Positions 17,601 to 26,780 are shown, numbered from the stretch's first letter. The stretch is 64,000 nucleotides of DNA from Botryobacter ruber (GCF_003347595.2 NZ_QCZK02000035.1:1-64000); one strand, 5' to 3'. Made by a program: numbers and translations. Notes: a model not told the origin generated them from the letters alone.

Positions 17601-17964
17601 TGCCTGCTACGCCGGCCTGGGACGTTATATCCTGGAATTGCATGTTACCTTTATTCAGGTACAGGCGGTTGCCTACCATGTTACCGGAAAAATAGATGTC
17701 CTGGAGGCCATCGTTGTTTAAATCCCCGATGGCAACCCCGCCGCCATTGTAAAAATAATGGTAAACAATAATGTTTACATACGGCGACTCCATAAGAGTA
17801 TTGTTAAAACTTATGTTAGTTTGTTCTGGGGACAAGATGGTAAATAAACCAGGTTCTTGAGCATCGGTAGCCCCTTCTTCATCTAGATGATTTTTATGGC
17901 AACCCCAGGTACAAACAATAAAAAAGGTTATCCCTAATAAAGAATAAAGTTTTAACAAACGCAT
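14620..17964 (-). CDS. FG-GAP/VCBS repeat lipoprotein with ASPIC/UnbV domain (CRTAC1-like)
   Basis: 1114-residue lipoprotein (lipobox region FFIVCTWGC). Residues ~70-500 and ~660-1110 contain many FG-GAP/VCBS repeats with Ca-binding D-x-N-x-D-G-x-x-D loops (for example DLNNDGLQDIYF, DVNGDGLPDIYQ, DFDRDGDLDMFL, DLDNDGDLDLVV), making two seven-bladed integrin-like propellers. Between them (about 540-640) is an ASPIC/UnbV-type region (GMGAKITLYHAGKQQYQEQ, RGFQSSVSPVIHFGLG). Such proteins are large surface Ca-binding scaffolds, often found beside SusC/SusD genes, and may bind glycan or protein partners. Translationally coupled to the haloperoxidase-like gene downstream. Confidence 0.9.
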   Translation of the reverse strand: MRLLKLYSLLGITFFIVCTWGCHKNHLDEEGATDAQEPGLFTILSPEQTNISFNNTLMESPYVNIIVYHYFYNGGGVAIGDLNNDGLQDIYFSGNMVGNRLYLNKGNMQFQDITSQAGVAGKNNTWKTGTTIADVNGDGLPDIYQCYSGLLSGESRINQLFINQGPDQNGTPKFIDQAREYGLDDSAYSTHATFFDFDRDGDLDMFLLNHNPTPLNNLDDITIKEILKKPNHDVHAKLYQNNGGKFTDISQKAGLANSSFSFGLGAGVSDINKDGWPDIYVSNDYSAPDYLLINNKDGTFTDQTKDGIGHTSLYSMGNDIADMNNDALPDIFTLDMLPEDNHRQKLLFGPDNYEYFEMLVRSGFNHQYMRNMLHVNNGNGTFSEVAQLSGISNTDWSWAPLMADYDNDGWKDIFVSNGYLKDFTNLDFLKFRSSYIQYLQGRPTPKSIKNLLDKMPSSNVTNYIYKNNGNLRFSNNTIDWGINKASNSNGAAYADLDNDGDLDLVVNNLNEVAFVYQNQSEKLLKNQYLQLKLAGNGKNTAGMGAKITLYHAGKQQYQEQITSRGFQSSVSPVIHFGLGTNKTVDSLRVVWLSGKQQVLQNVKANQVLTLEEKNAGSVYKLPWPKSLAFTEAPSPVQFTHQKTPINDFKRQPLLINPLSFSGPCLVKADVNGDGLEDIFAGGAAGQAGSLYLQGKNGKFIQISAAAFEADKNAEDTDALFFDANNDKALDLYVTSGGYHNFMPKDPALQDRLYLNDGKGNFKKSPDSLPAMLTSTSCVRATDINGDGALDLFVGGRVIPGRYPEAPRSYVLLNNGKGQFTDNTAAVAPALKNPGMVTDAAWYDLNNDSKAELIVVGEWMPVTVFANNNGKLTDNTQAYFAKKYNGWWNKLTIGDFNQDQHPDLIIGNLGLNSQCKASDKEPAELYYKDFDDNGAIDPILCFYIQGKSYPYVTRDELFDQMSNMRTRFRDYNSYASATLKEIFKPEELKGANHLSANHLQTAYFQGSSNGKFIEKPLPLPVQYAPVFATAVLDYNKDGAPDVLIGGNINKSRLRFGKTDANYGILLQGDGKGNFKYVPQNESGFRVFGDVRSILPVNNSVLFGLNQQSVKAYKLK

Positions 17965-18123
17965 GAATGAATTATTATATTATAATTAAATAAACCTTTA
18001 AAAATAAATAATCTATCTAATATCTCCATAATGTACAGAAAAAAATTATGGTACTCCCCATAAGTTAGACAGTAAAATCGTTTAAAATTAGGATGCTAAA
18101 CTAAACCACCTAAAATTAGCATC

Positions 18124-18395
18124 ATGACAAACTACAAAAAGCACAGCGGCAAGCAAAAATCGCCCTGAAGGCAGTTAAAGAGAACAAGACCCTCAGCCAG
18201 CTTATCTCGGAGTATGGCGTTACTTCTTCACAGATCTCCACCTGGAAACAGCAACTGGTACAAGGGGCCGAGGAGTTTTTCACCCATTCCTCTAAACACC
18301 AGCAGCAAGCAGTTGAGCAGCAAAATAAGGAAGCGCTGCTTTATCAGCAAATAGGCCAGCTACAAATGGAGCTGGAATGGCTAAAAAAAGCTTAG
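18124..18395 (+). pseudogene. IS3 orfA (HTH transposase subunit), frameshifted
   Basis: From ATG 18124 the frame stops after 14 codons. One extra A in the ACAAAC run near 18130 would restore LQKAQRQAKIALKAVKEN... LSQLISEYGVTSSQISTWKQ..., the helix-turn-helix and coiled-coil of IS3 orfA, ending LQMELEWLKKA with the stop at 18393-18395. The end overlaps orfB at an A-AAA-AAG slippery site for programmed -1 frameshifting. A single-base deletion has disabled it. Confidence 0.8.
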
Positions 18396-19281
18396 TTAGC
18401 ACCTTACACGCTAAACGAGCCATGATAGAGCCCTTCTCCACCTTAAGTATTTCTAGGCAGAGCGAACTTGTGGGTATTTCCCGCTCAGGCTACTATTACC
18501 AGCCGGTGCCTGAGAGCGAGGAGAATCTCAAACTCATGCGCCTGATGGATGAGCAGTACCTGCTTACCCCTTTCTATGGTTACCGCCGTATGTGGACCTG
18601 GCTCCGGCAGCAGGGCATGAGGCAAACCTGAAAAGGATTCACCGCCTCTACCGGCTGATGGGCATTGCAGCCATCTACTGCAAGCCTACCCTGAGCGAGC
18701 CAAGCCCCGGGCACAAGATATATCCCTACCTGCTGCTGAACGTGCCCATTGTGAGGCCTAACCAGGTCTGGAGCACCATTATCAACTATGTTACCATGCG
18801 GCAGGGCTTCCTCTACCTGGTGGCCGTCCTCGACTGGTACAGCCGTTACGTGCTCTCCTGGGAGCTGACCAACAGCCTGGACACCGGATTCTGCCTCTCA
18901 GCCCTGGAGAAGGCTTTTGTCTTTGGCCGCCCCGAGGTATTCAACACCGACCAGGGCTCCCAGTTTACCTCTCTGGACTTCACCGGCTACCTGCTGAATC
19001 GGGAGGTTAGTATCAGCATGGATGGTAAAGGGAGAGCGTTGGATAATATTTTCATCGAGCGCCTTTGGAGAGACGTAAAACATCAGCATATTTACCTCTA
19101 CGATTACCAGGATGGCCATGCACTGCACCAGGGGCTAAGCTGGTATTTCAAGCTCCACAATGAGCAAAAACCTCATCAGTCGCTGGGAAATAACACGCCA
19201 GCACAAGTATATTACGGTATAGAACAGATTCCTAAAGAGGATACTATTCAAAAATTAAACATGTTAACCAAATCATTCTAA
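18377..19281 (+). pseudogene. IS3 orfB transposase (DDE, rve domain), frameshifted
   Basis: Two frames make up one orfB: 18377-18631 (84 codons; HTH_21-like segment ...ISRSGYYYQPVPESEE, YGYRRMWTWLRQQG) and 18592-19281 (GHEANLKRIHRLYRLMGI onward). They join by a frameshift near 18610. The integrase core has the second Asp (FNTDQGSQF) and the final Glu region (DNIFIERLWRDVK), but the first Asp of the usual W-S-T-D-I-T-Y is missing: the sequence reads WSTIINYVT (18769-18795). It is inactive by both frame and catalytic residue. Confidence 0.85.
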
Positions 19282-19320
19282 ATTTATCCGTTTTAGCTGT
19301 CCAAACTATTGGGAGCACCA

Positions 19321-19957
19321 TAGCTTTTTGGGGGCTCAGTTAAATTGTTTACCTATTCATGTTTAGTTATCATGTTGCATTTGCTTAAAGATATGTTACA
19401 TGAAAATGTATAAGCGTAACATGATATAAAACACTTGTAACATAATTATGCCTGTCTTCTCTTGGTGCGAAATATATTTGTTGAAGTTACGAATGTGTGT
19501 TAGTTAACACGTTTTTTGGGTTGACCTTTCGTAGTCAAAAAGAAACTTAAGCAGGAGAGCTGGGGAGGGCGGAACTGTGAAAACAGCTTAGAGATGTTTC
19601 CAATATCTGTCGAACATAAACAAAATCCACCATACCGGTCTTGTTTTGGGGTCACTTGCAGCACATTGTGACGGAAGCCAAGACAAAAGCTTTATGAACC
19701 AATCCTCATGACCAGTTGGTGTGCCACAACAGGTCTGATGAAGTTTCTATTAGAAGAAGGGAAGGTCTTCTACTTCTTCACCTAGGGTAGCAGCTTCATA
19801 AATTGATCTTATATGCATTAGGCTTCCGGAGAAAATAGTTACTCAGTATCCTGAAGATGAGGTTTTTCCTCATCACTTATCTGTTGCTGGAGATACTTTT
19901 TGTATACAAATAGATGTAAGATGTAGTCAGTAGAAATATAATTGCTTGAAGTAAAGG
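19321..19957. other. intergenic region with operator element
   Basis: 637 bases without a gene. It holds tandem-box operator copy 1 with its -7 box (19372-19480). The remaining ~475 bases up to the HA-repeat gene form an unexplained leader without clear hairpins that I can see. Confidence 0.5.
19372..19480 (+). promoter_or_regulatory. tandem-box operator copy 1 plus -7 box
   Basis: 72-bp element (19372-19443) with four boxes at positions 2, 23, 44 and 65 (period 21): TGTTGCAT, TGTTACAT, CGTAACAT, TGTAACAT. After 29 bases a TATATTTG (19473-19480) fits the Bacteroidota -7 consensus TAnnTTTG. The same element occurs at 26137 and 43640 with identical spacing. Predicted transcription runs rightward into the HA-repeat gene at 19958. 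Binding by the locus HTCS is inference. Confidence 0.7.
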
Positions 19958-21667
19958 GTGAATATGGAACATCAAGGTGAAGGTTTGTTTAACAGGGAGT
20001 TCCTGGAGAAGTGGTATCAGAACTATGGCAGATTGAAAGTTCATGTTCAAAAAAATCCGCTCAGTACAGGTGCTGTTGATGAAGAACTTGCGCAGTGGGT
20101 AAGCATCCAGAGACGTATCAGGTATATGCTTCCTGCTGAGCTAAAGGAGAGGCTGGCGGAGCTGAACAGTGTCTTTCAATACACTGCTAATTCCTGGGAT
20201 ACCATGTATAAGCAGTTAGTCCTTTTCGTGCGGGAGACCGGTCATTGTGTTCTGCCTGATGATAAGGAATATGAGCAGCTAAAAGACTGGCTGATACGGC
20301 AAATCCTAAACAAGTGGCTGTTGACAGATGTTCAGTTGCAGCAACTAAATGAGCTGGAGGTAGATTGGGACATGCCTGTTAGCAGGGAACATCGCTGGAA
20401 CCAGATGTTCTGGAGGTTAAAAGACTTTTACAGAACCTTTGGCCATTGCCGTGTGCCCCTGCAGTGGTCAATGGATAAGCAGCTGGCACTTTGGGTTGTT
20501 GTGCAGCGGAGGATGCACAAGCAGGGTAAGCTGAGCGAGGACAGGGAGCGAAGGCTCAATGAACTGCAGTTTACCTGGAGAATACAGGATGTGTATGAAG
20601 CCCAGTGGGAGGAGTTTTTCCAGCAGCTGCTCTCCTTTAGCAGGAGGCATGGTCATTGTCGGGTGCCGTGCAGGCATGAGAAGCTTGTAAGTTGGATTGA
20701 GCGCCAAAGGGTTTCCTGGAAAAAGGGCCAGTTGCCACAGGACAGGTTAAAGCGGCTGGAAGAGATTGGCTTTATCTGGAGCAGCGAAGATATGAAAAGG
20801 AGAAGCTGGGAGGTGAGATATAAACAACTGAAAGAGTACAAAAGACTTGTTGGTCACAGCTTTGTCTCTACAAACTACAGGGAAAACAGGAGCCTGGGCA
20901 TATGGGTATCTACCCAAAGAAGACTTGAAGCAAAAGGTAAGCTACCGGCAGCAAAGAGGAAGAAGCTGGACCAGTTGGGTTTTGTGTGGAGCAAAAATAC
21001 AGAATGCAAGCTGCAATCAGTTTATGACAAGCATTGGAACGACAGTTTTGAGAAGCTGAAGGCCTACAGGCAGCAACATGGTACATGCCAGGTATCGCTG
21101 AAGCTAGATCCGGAGCTCCAGCGCTGGACCAGCTGGCAGCGCAAGCTCTTCTACAAGGGAAAGCTCTTGCAAGCGCGCATCGATCGGCTGAATGAAATCC
21201 GGTTCCCGTGGAGTGTGCAGGAGGGGTATTGGCTGAAGATGTACGAGGCCCTGGTCGACTTCAAAACCAGATCAGGTCATACACGCGTTCCGTTTCAGTG
21301 GGCGCCAAATCCTCATTTGTCGAGATGGGTGTACAGGTTGAGGCGGCAAAAGCAGGAGTTGAGTACACAGAAGGTAGAGCTGTTAAATAAGATTGGCTTC
21401 GACTGGTCACTGAACCGCAGAATAATTGTGCCGTGGCAGACAATGTTTTATCGCCTGCTTGAATTTAAACAGGAGCATGGGCATACGCGTGTACCGGTAA
21501 AATGGAGCAAGGACCCAAAGTTGGGCAAGTGGGTCAGCCGAATGCGGCAGGAGAGGGAAAACCTGGATCCGGAGCGAGCTCTTTTGCTGGAATCAATAAG
21601 CTTTGACTGGGGAAACCGGTTTACCTCAAAGAAGAACATTGGTATAAACTTTACTACTCAGGTGTAA
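19958..21667 (+). CDS. orphan helicase-associated (HA) repeat protein
   Basis: 569 residues made almost entirely of about eight helicase-associated domain repeats of 60-70 residues. Each has the pattern W-x-x-x-[FY]-x-x-L-x-x-[FY]...G-H-x-x-V-P...L-x-x-W-V-x-x-Q-R...K-x-x-L-x-x-x-G-F-x-W. Examples: FGHCRVPLQWS, HGHCRVPCRHE, SGHTRVPFQWA, HGHTRVPVKWS. The first and fourth repeats are the most diverged. HA domains usually sit behind superfamily 2 helicases and are thought to bind nucleic acid; here no helicase is fused. Cytoplasmic (no signal). It converges on the HTCS gene and shares a terminator with it. An operator like that of the xylanase gene lies upstream, so it may belong to the regulon (inference). 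Confidence 0.85.
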   Translation: MNMEHQGEGLFNREFLEKWYQNYGRLKVHVQKNPLSTGAVDEELAQWVSIQRRIRYMLPAELKERLAELNSVFQYTANSWDTMYKQLVLFVRETGHCVLPDDKEYEQLKDWLIRQILNKWLLTDVQLQQLNELEVDWDMPVSREHRWNQMFWRLKDFYRTFGHCRVPLQWSMDKQLALWVVVQRRMHKQGKLSEDRERRLNELQFTWRIQDVYEAQWEEFFQQLLSFSRRHGHCRVPCRHEKLVSWIERQRVSWKKGQLPQDRLKRLEEIGFIWSSEDMKRRSWEVRYKQLKEYKRLVGHSFVSTNYRENRSLGIWVSTQRRLEAKGKLPAAKRKKLDQLGFVWSKNTECKLQSVYDKHWNDSFEKLKAYRQQHGTCQVSLKLDPELQRWTSWQRKLFYKGKLLQARIDRLNEIRFPWSVQEGYWLKMYEALVDFKTRSGHTRVPFQWAPNPHLSRWVYRLRRQKQELSTQKVELLNKIGFDWSLNRRIIVPWQTMFYRLLEFKQEHGHTRVPVKWSKDPKLGKWVSRMRQERENLDPERALLLESISFDWGNRFTSKKNIGINFTTQV

Positions 21668-21697
21668 CAGCCAGCGCATTTCTATCCTGGCTGTTAC
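21664..21697. terminator. bidirectional terminator between convergent genes
   Basis: Perfect 11-bp stem GTAACAGCCAG / CTGGCTGTTAC with a 12-base loop. The stop codon of the HA-repeat gene lies in one arm (21665-21667) and that of the HTCS gene in the other (21694-21696), a symmetrical arrangement serving both strands. Confidence 0.75.
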
Positions 21698-24600
21698 AGT
21701 TCAACTGGTTTCAACTGTTTCGTGCTGCCTGCATGGCTTTCCATATAAGCCGTTGGAGGTACGCCATAAAGTTCCTTAAAAGCAGCTGAAAAAGAAGCAA
21801 GGTTTGTAAACCCTACAGCAAAGGCTACCTCAGAAATATTTATATGTTTACTGGAGAGTAAGTCTGCTGCTTGTTGCAGGCGGATATTCCGAATAAAATC
21901 ACGTGTTGACTGGTTTGTTAGTTCTTTCATCTTACGATGTAAGTGTACCCTACTGATACCAATCTCACTGGCTAGCATTTCAACGCTTAAAGCAGGATTG
22001 TCAATGTTCTGGTTGATGACGTCCAGGAGCTTAGTTAACAGCTTTTCATCTGCCGACTTTATCGCAATTTTCTGGATTTTAGTATTTTGTTGTTGGTTGC
22101 CACTAAAATTGTTCCGAAGCATTTCGCGGTTCTTTATAAGGCTCTCAACCGTCTTTTTCAAAATTTCAATGTTAAATGGCTTCACCAGGTAGGTATCAGC
22201 ACCAATCCCTAAACCTTCTAAATTATCTTCCTCTTCCGATCGGGCTGTGAGCAGAACAATCGGAATATGGTTAATATTCACATTCTGTTTGATTTTCCGG
22301 CAGAGGGTAATTCCATCCATTTCAGGCATCATTACATCACTGATAATTAAATCAGGCGTTTTGCTTAACAAAATGGATAACGCTTCTTTCCCGTTGGCAC
22401 ATGCCGTCATGTGGTACTCTGAAGCGAATTCCTGGCAAATGTAATTTCGTATTTCCTCATCATCATCTACCACAAGCACGCGTTTCCTGGTTTTAGATTT
22501 TGCTTTCACTTCATCCGTATCATCTGCCGGTGTTGATAAAACATGAAGGGCAGGTTCAGGTTTCTGAACAAGAGGCAGTGGTTCTGCTAGCTCTTCTTTC
22601 TGCAGGTGGTCCTTGCCTAAAGGCAGACGCATAACGAAGCGGCACCCCTTGCTTTCCTTGTTGTTTTCTGCTCTGATACTGCCATGATGAAGTTCTACAA
22701 TGGATTGGGTTAAGTTCAGTCCAATGCCTGTTCCTCCCACAAAATGATTCTGTGGTGTTTGAACCTGGTAAAAACACTCAAATATTTTTTCCTGCTCACT
22801 TTCCGCAATACCGATACCACTATCCGAAATGATTATTTCAAAATACTGGCGCAATTCATTTGCCACGCTTTCATTTTCCCCGGTGTGCAGGTAAATATCT
22901 ATTTTCCCGTTTTCGGGTGTGAACTTGAATGCATTTGACAACACATTGAGGATAACCTTATCAAAATTATTCGGATCAATCCATACCGGTAGCAGCTCCA
23001 TTTTATGGTGGAAGCGTAATTGTATGTTCTTAGACTGGCTTTGTTCTTCGAATATGGTACAAAGCTCTTTTATGAATCCAACAATTTCAGTTTCCAGGAA
23101 TGCCAGCTGCATCTGCCCCTTATCGATCTTACGGATGTCCATGAGCTGGTTAATGAGGTGCAGGATACGTTCAGAATTACGATGCATGGTGGCATATGTC
23201 TTCTGCCGCTCCCGGTCTTTGTCCACGGACATCAGTTTTTTCAGGGGACTGATGATCAGGGTCATTGGTGTGCGAATCTCGTGGGAGATATTTATGAAGA
23301 ACTGTAATTTGGCATCGTTTATCTGCTTTGCGTGCATGTGCTCCTGCATCTTCAGACGCGTGCGCTGCCGGTGGCGTATCTGTTGCACCACCAACAAAAA
23401 CACGAAGGCCAGTATAAGCAAATAAGCAGCTTTTGCCAGGGCAGAAAAATACCAGGCCGGGGAAATATCAACTACTATTTCCTTAATAGCAGAATAATGG
23501 CTATAATCTTTTGCCCTAAACCTGAAATGATAGGTTCCAGGAGCCATATCGGTGAAGTTAACGGTGTTGGTGCCCGGTCGCAGGTTAATCCAGTCTCCAT
23601 CCTGCAGGGAATATTGGTAGGTAATCCGCTCAGGATTGGCAAAGTCTATCGTGGATAATTCTATACTGAAGGAATTGTCCTTGTGCGAGAGGTGGAAATT
23701 CGCTGCATCCATCACGGCAGTATCTACAATGTCGTACTTACCGGATTTCATTCCTTTCTTTACCGCCTGATTATGAATATAAAAGCCTGTGATGCGAGCT
23801 TCCAGTTTTTTCCCGGAGGCGGAGATTGTATTTGTGATTTCTTCCGGATTAAAGTACGTAATGCCATTAATCCCCCCAAAGAAGATTTGTCCGCTGTTAT
23901 TTACAAATGCTGCCCCTTTACTAAATTCATTTCCCTGCAAGCCATCGTTCGCGTAATAGCTAATAAAGCTGCTGTTTTTTGGGTTAAGCTTTGTAATACC
24001 ATAGTTCGTGCTGATCCAGATGTTACCGGATTTGTCTCCCTTGACAGCAGATACAACATTACTGGGAAGCCCATCTTCCATTGTATAGGCTTTTATCTTA
24101 CTGGTGCTGGTGTCCAGGTACAGCAGGCCCTTTGAGGTGCCTATCCAAATATTTCCTTTTTGGTCCTCGTGCAGGGAGTAAACTATATAGCCATGCAATA
24201 AATTATTGGTGCCATGCGTGGAGGCAAAGTTTTTAGTTTTCAGGTCAAGGCAGCCAATTCCATCATAAGTGCCTATGTAGAGTTTGTTCTTGCTGGTGAG
24301 CAGCAGGCAATTAATCCAGCGGTTATGCAGGAAATTCTTAGCCCCTTCGTTATTCGAGCCCGGCGGGGCTACATACTGGGTAACCTTTTGCGAGCGTAAG
24401 TCCATAGAGAAAAGGCCGGCTCCCATAGTTGCGATCCAGAGTGTGTTTTGCCGGTCTTCTACAACACTAAAGATCCGCTCTACCGGGTTGGAATTTTCAT
24501 CCCGGATAGAAGTGATATAGTCACATTTACCTGTTTTGCGGTTCAGTTTCGCCAAACCATGCAGGTATGAGCCCAACCACAGATCTTTGTTCGAATCTTC

Positions 24601-25809
24601 GTATATGCTCATGATGGAGGAAGATACGGAGGCGGGATCGTCTGTATGGGTAAAATGAGCTTTTTGTTCTCCATTAGCACCAATACTATAAAGGCCATCG
24701 CTATCAGTACCAACCCAGAGTGTCCCCTCATGATCTTCGACAACAGAAAGGATAGCATTGGAGCCTACTGTGTTGTTGTTTATTGATTTATAGCCGATGT
24801 ACTTGAAATTACTGGCGGTGGCGGGTAGCAGCATTACCCCTTTTTGGTAAATACCTAACCAAAGGTTGCCAGCCTGATCCTCCAGAATTGAATGGACTTT
24901 AGATTTTTTAAAATCGAAGGTTGCTACATTGAAATTGCCATCAGTTATTATCTTTTTCTTAAGGTCATAGATTTTTATTCCTTCGCCATCGGTTCCGAGG
25001 TAGAGCTCATTCGTTTTACTTAAATATAACGTGCTGATAGATAAATTCGGAGAAGGGGGGTAGGGGATGTGGTTAAGGTCATCAGCAATCTTATTATGAA
25101 CAAACAGTCCATTGCTCACACTACTCAGATACACATTGCCCTCCTTATCCTGGCAAATGCTGGTAATGGTACTTCTGGGTGTCTTTTTGGAACTATTGAA
25201 ATACTTTACTTTGCCATTCTTGCCAATGCGGATAATGCCTTTGTCCTGGGAAGCTATCCAAAGGTTCTGATCCTTGTCTTCAAAAAGGTAGTCGATAAAA
25301 TTAGCCGGAATCTGTTGTTGGATTTGCTGTACTTTAGGCTCTGTGCCTTCAAATTTTAGCGAGAATACCCCATAGCCGGCAGTTCCGACAAGCACCTCTC
25401 CATTTTGCCGTTCTGTTATGCTGATAACGTGGGCATCAAGTTGCTCACCACCTGCCGGGAACAGGGGAATTTGCTTGAACGCATCGGTAGCATGGTCGTA
25501 AACCTGCAGACCATTATAATATCCGATTAGCAAGTGACCTTTGCTGTCCTCAAACAAAAGGCGTACATAGTTATTCAGTATGGAATGAGGATCCTGCTGA
25601 TCGTGCTTGTAAATTGTAAACTTGGAACCATCGTAACGGTTCAACCCATCTTCAGTGGCAACCCAAATAATGCCCTTGCTATCCTGGTAAACCTGGTAGA
25701 TGAGACTATTGGAGAGTTCCAGATCTACAGAGAACATTTTCCCGGACTGTGAAAATGCGTGATTAATAATCCAGAAGAATAGAAGAAAAAGCGTGTATTT
25801 TATTTTCAA
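21694..25809 (-). CDS. hybrid two-component system sensor/regulator (HTCS)
   Basis: 1371 residues holding a whole signalling system. Signal peptide 1-20; about 14 Reg_prop beta-propeller repeats to ~690 (YQDSKGIIWVATEDGLNRYDG type); Y_Y_Y domain ~705-785; membrane helix ~790-812; HisKA with phospho-His843 in NISHEIRTPMT; HATPase ~945-1060; receiver with phospho-Asp1158 in LIISDVMMPEMDG; AraC-type HTH ~1265-1365 (ISEVAFAVGFTNLASFSAAF). HTCS proteins sense an oligosaccharide in the periplasm and activate the adjacent PUL; position beside two SusC/SusD pairs and xylanases points to xylo-oligosaccharide (inference). The best start is TTG at 25809; I see no in-frame ATG giving a signal peptide. 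Confidence 0.95.
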   Translation of the reverse strand: MKIKYTLFLLFFWIINHAFSQSGKMFSVDLELSNSLIYQVYQDSKGIIWVATEDGLNRYDGSKFTIYKHDQQDPHSILNNYVRLLFEDSKGHLLIGYYNGLQVYDHATDAFKQIPLFPAGGEQLDAHVISITERQNGEVLVGTAGYGVFSLKFEGTEPKVQQIQQQIPANFIDYLFEDKDQNLWIASQDKGIIRIGKNGKVKYFNSSKKTPRSTITSICQDKEGNVYLSSVSNGLFVHNKIADDLNHIPYPPSPNLSISTLYLSKTNELYLGTDGEGIKIYDLKKKIITDGNFNVATFDFKKSKVHSILEDQAGNLWLGIYQKGVMLLPATASNFKYIGYKSINNNTVGSNAILSVVEDHEGTLWVGTDSDGLYSIGANGEQKAHFTHTDDPASVSSSIMSIYEDSNKDLWLGSYLHGLAKLNRKTGKCDYITSIRDENSNPVERIFSVVEDRQNTLWIATMGAGLFSMDLRSQKVTQYVAPPGSNNEGAKNFLHNRWINCLLLTSKNKLYIGTYDGIGCLDLKTKNFASTHGTNNLLHGYIVYSLHEDQKGNIWIGTSKGLLYLDTSTSKIKAYTMEDGLPSNVVSAVKGDKSGNIWISTNYGITKLNPKNSSFISYYANDGLQGNEFSKGAAFVNNSGQIFFGGINGITYFNPEEITNTISASGKKLEARITGFYIHNQAVKKGMKSGKYDIVDTAVMDAANFHLSHKDNSFSIELSTIDFANPERITYQYSLQDGDWINLRPGTNTVNFTDMAPGTYHFRFRAKDYSHYSAIKEIVVDISPAWYFSALAKAAYLLILAFVFLLVVQQIRHRQRTRLKMQEHMHAKQINDAKLQFFINISHEIRTPMTLIISPLKKLMSVDKDRERQKTYATMHRNSERILHLINQLMDIRKIDKGQMQLAFLETEIVGFIKELCTIFEEQSQSKNIQLRFHHKMELLPVWIDPNNFDKVILNVLSNAFKFTPENGKIDIYLHTGENESVANELRQYFEIIISDSGIGIAESEQEKIFECFYQVQTPQNHFVGGTGIGLNLTQSIVELHHGSIRAENNKESKGCRFVMRLPLGKDHLQKEELAEPLPLVQKPEPALHVLSTPADDTDEVKAKSKTRKRVLVVDDDEEIRNYICQEFASEYHMTACANGKEALSILLSKTPDLIISDVMMPEMDGITLCRKIKQNVNINHIPIVLLTARSEEEDNLEGLGIGADTYLVKPFNIEILKKTVESLIKNREMLRNNFSGNQQQNTKIQKIAIKSADEKLLTKLLDVINQNIDNPALSVEMLASEIGISRVHLHRKMKELTNQSTRDFIRNIRLQQAADLLSSKHINISEVAFAVGFTNLASFSAAFKELYGVPPTAYMESHAGSTKQLKPVEL

Positions 25810-26136
25810 AGTAAAATATTTTTTAAATGTATAGCAGGCTCGAGCAGCAACACAACTCTATTCAAGATGTAAAATTAATTTAGAATCCAACAAACTGTTG
25901 TTCAGATTAGTTTACTGCCGGGAAGTAATCTTTCCCTCTCTAAAACTATTAAACTACACAATTTACAAAGAATTCACAAATTTTTTTACCTGGAATACAG
26001 GGGTTTATTTTCCAGAGCAGGGTTGATATTCTTACTTTTTGGGCCATAGGTTACGCGCAAAACAATGTTACCTGCATTGCCTCTGGCTTAAATCGTTACT
26101 TGATAAAAACCGCCTGCACGCTGTATTTAGGCCATT

Positions 26137-26245
26137 ATGTTACATGGGCATAAAGATGTGTTACATAAAATTTTGTAAATGTAACATGGTATATAAGACG
26201 TGTAGCATATGACTAACATCCATTCATAATAGTAAGATATATTTG
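26137..26245 (+). promoter_or_regulatory. tandem-box operator copy 2 plus -7 box
   Basis: 72-bp element (26137-26208) with boxes at period 21: TGTTACAT, TGTTACAT, TGTAACAT, TGTAGCAT. A TATATTTG -7 box (26238-26245) follows after 29 bases, as in copy 1. It lies between the HTCS and the first SusC gene. The near-palindromic boxes could also act on the HTCS promoter 330 bp to the left. Confidence 0.75.
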
Positions 26246-26648
26246 CTAAAGAAAAATAAGAACAATTGTTAGTTAGGTGACTGATAAGAGCGTGTTATTT
26301 TTTCAAAATATCCGGGATTATATATGTTTTGACTACAAAATATGGCAGGAATAAAAGTCGGATGCTTTAATACGGGAATAATATTCCAGGCAGCTCTTTA
26401 AAGTGGCGCTGTTAGCGTTTGGGTAGAATGTATTTAGTCTGTGTTTTTATGTGCTATAACAGGAGTAATGTAAGTGAAAGTATACATTAAAGCAGCAGTC
26501 GATATTAATGACCTGAGTTGCTCTTGATCGTGCTGAAAGTAATGCAGCAAATGTATAGTGGAGTTGATTCAGGAAGTGATGAAATAAGATGAAGATGAGA
26601 AGTTGGATCAGGGAATAATAAAAGTGCATAAACCCGCTGTCATAAGTT

Positions 26649-26682
26649 GAGCAGCAGAGGCAATGGTGGCAGGGGCAGCAGA
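26649..26682 (+). repeat. dispersed intergenic repeat, copy 3
   Basis: GAGCAGCAGAGGCAATGGTG then GCAGGGGCAGCAGA; matches the family consensus closely. Confidence 0.55.
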
Positions 26683-26780
26683 ACTATTTCGCTGGGTTGG
26701 TAAGGGGATACATGATGTGATAAGAGAAAAATAGGCACGCACCCGTTTTGCTGCATATAAAGTTTGTGAAGGGAAATGCA

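Larger units (their letters stand above)
18050..19320 (+). mobile_element. decayed IS3-family insertion sequence
   Basis: A 1271-bp element bounded by imperfect inverted repeats: left TGGTACTCCCCATAAGTTAG and right end ...GGGAGCACCA, whose complement begins TGGTGCTCCCAATAGTTTGG. Inside are IS3-type orfA and orfB in the usual overlapping order with an A7G slippery run (18383-18390). Both frames are broken and the first catalytic Asp is lost, so the element cannot move on its own. I could not find a convincing target-site duplication. Confidence 0.85.

Noticed and set aside
18047..19323. Target-site duplication of the IS3 element
   Set aside because: Flanking triplets do not match convincingly (tta versus tag), so no duplication is claimed.
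26447..26629. 60-codon minus-strand frame between HTCS and SusC
   Set aside because: AT-rich, Tyr/His/Phe-heavy chance frame with no start context or family resemblance.
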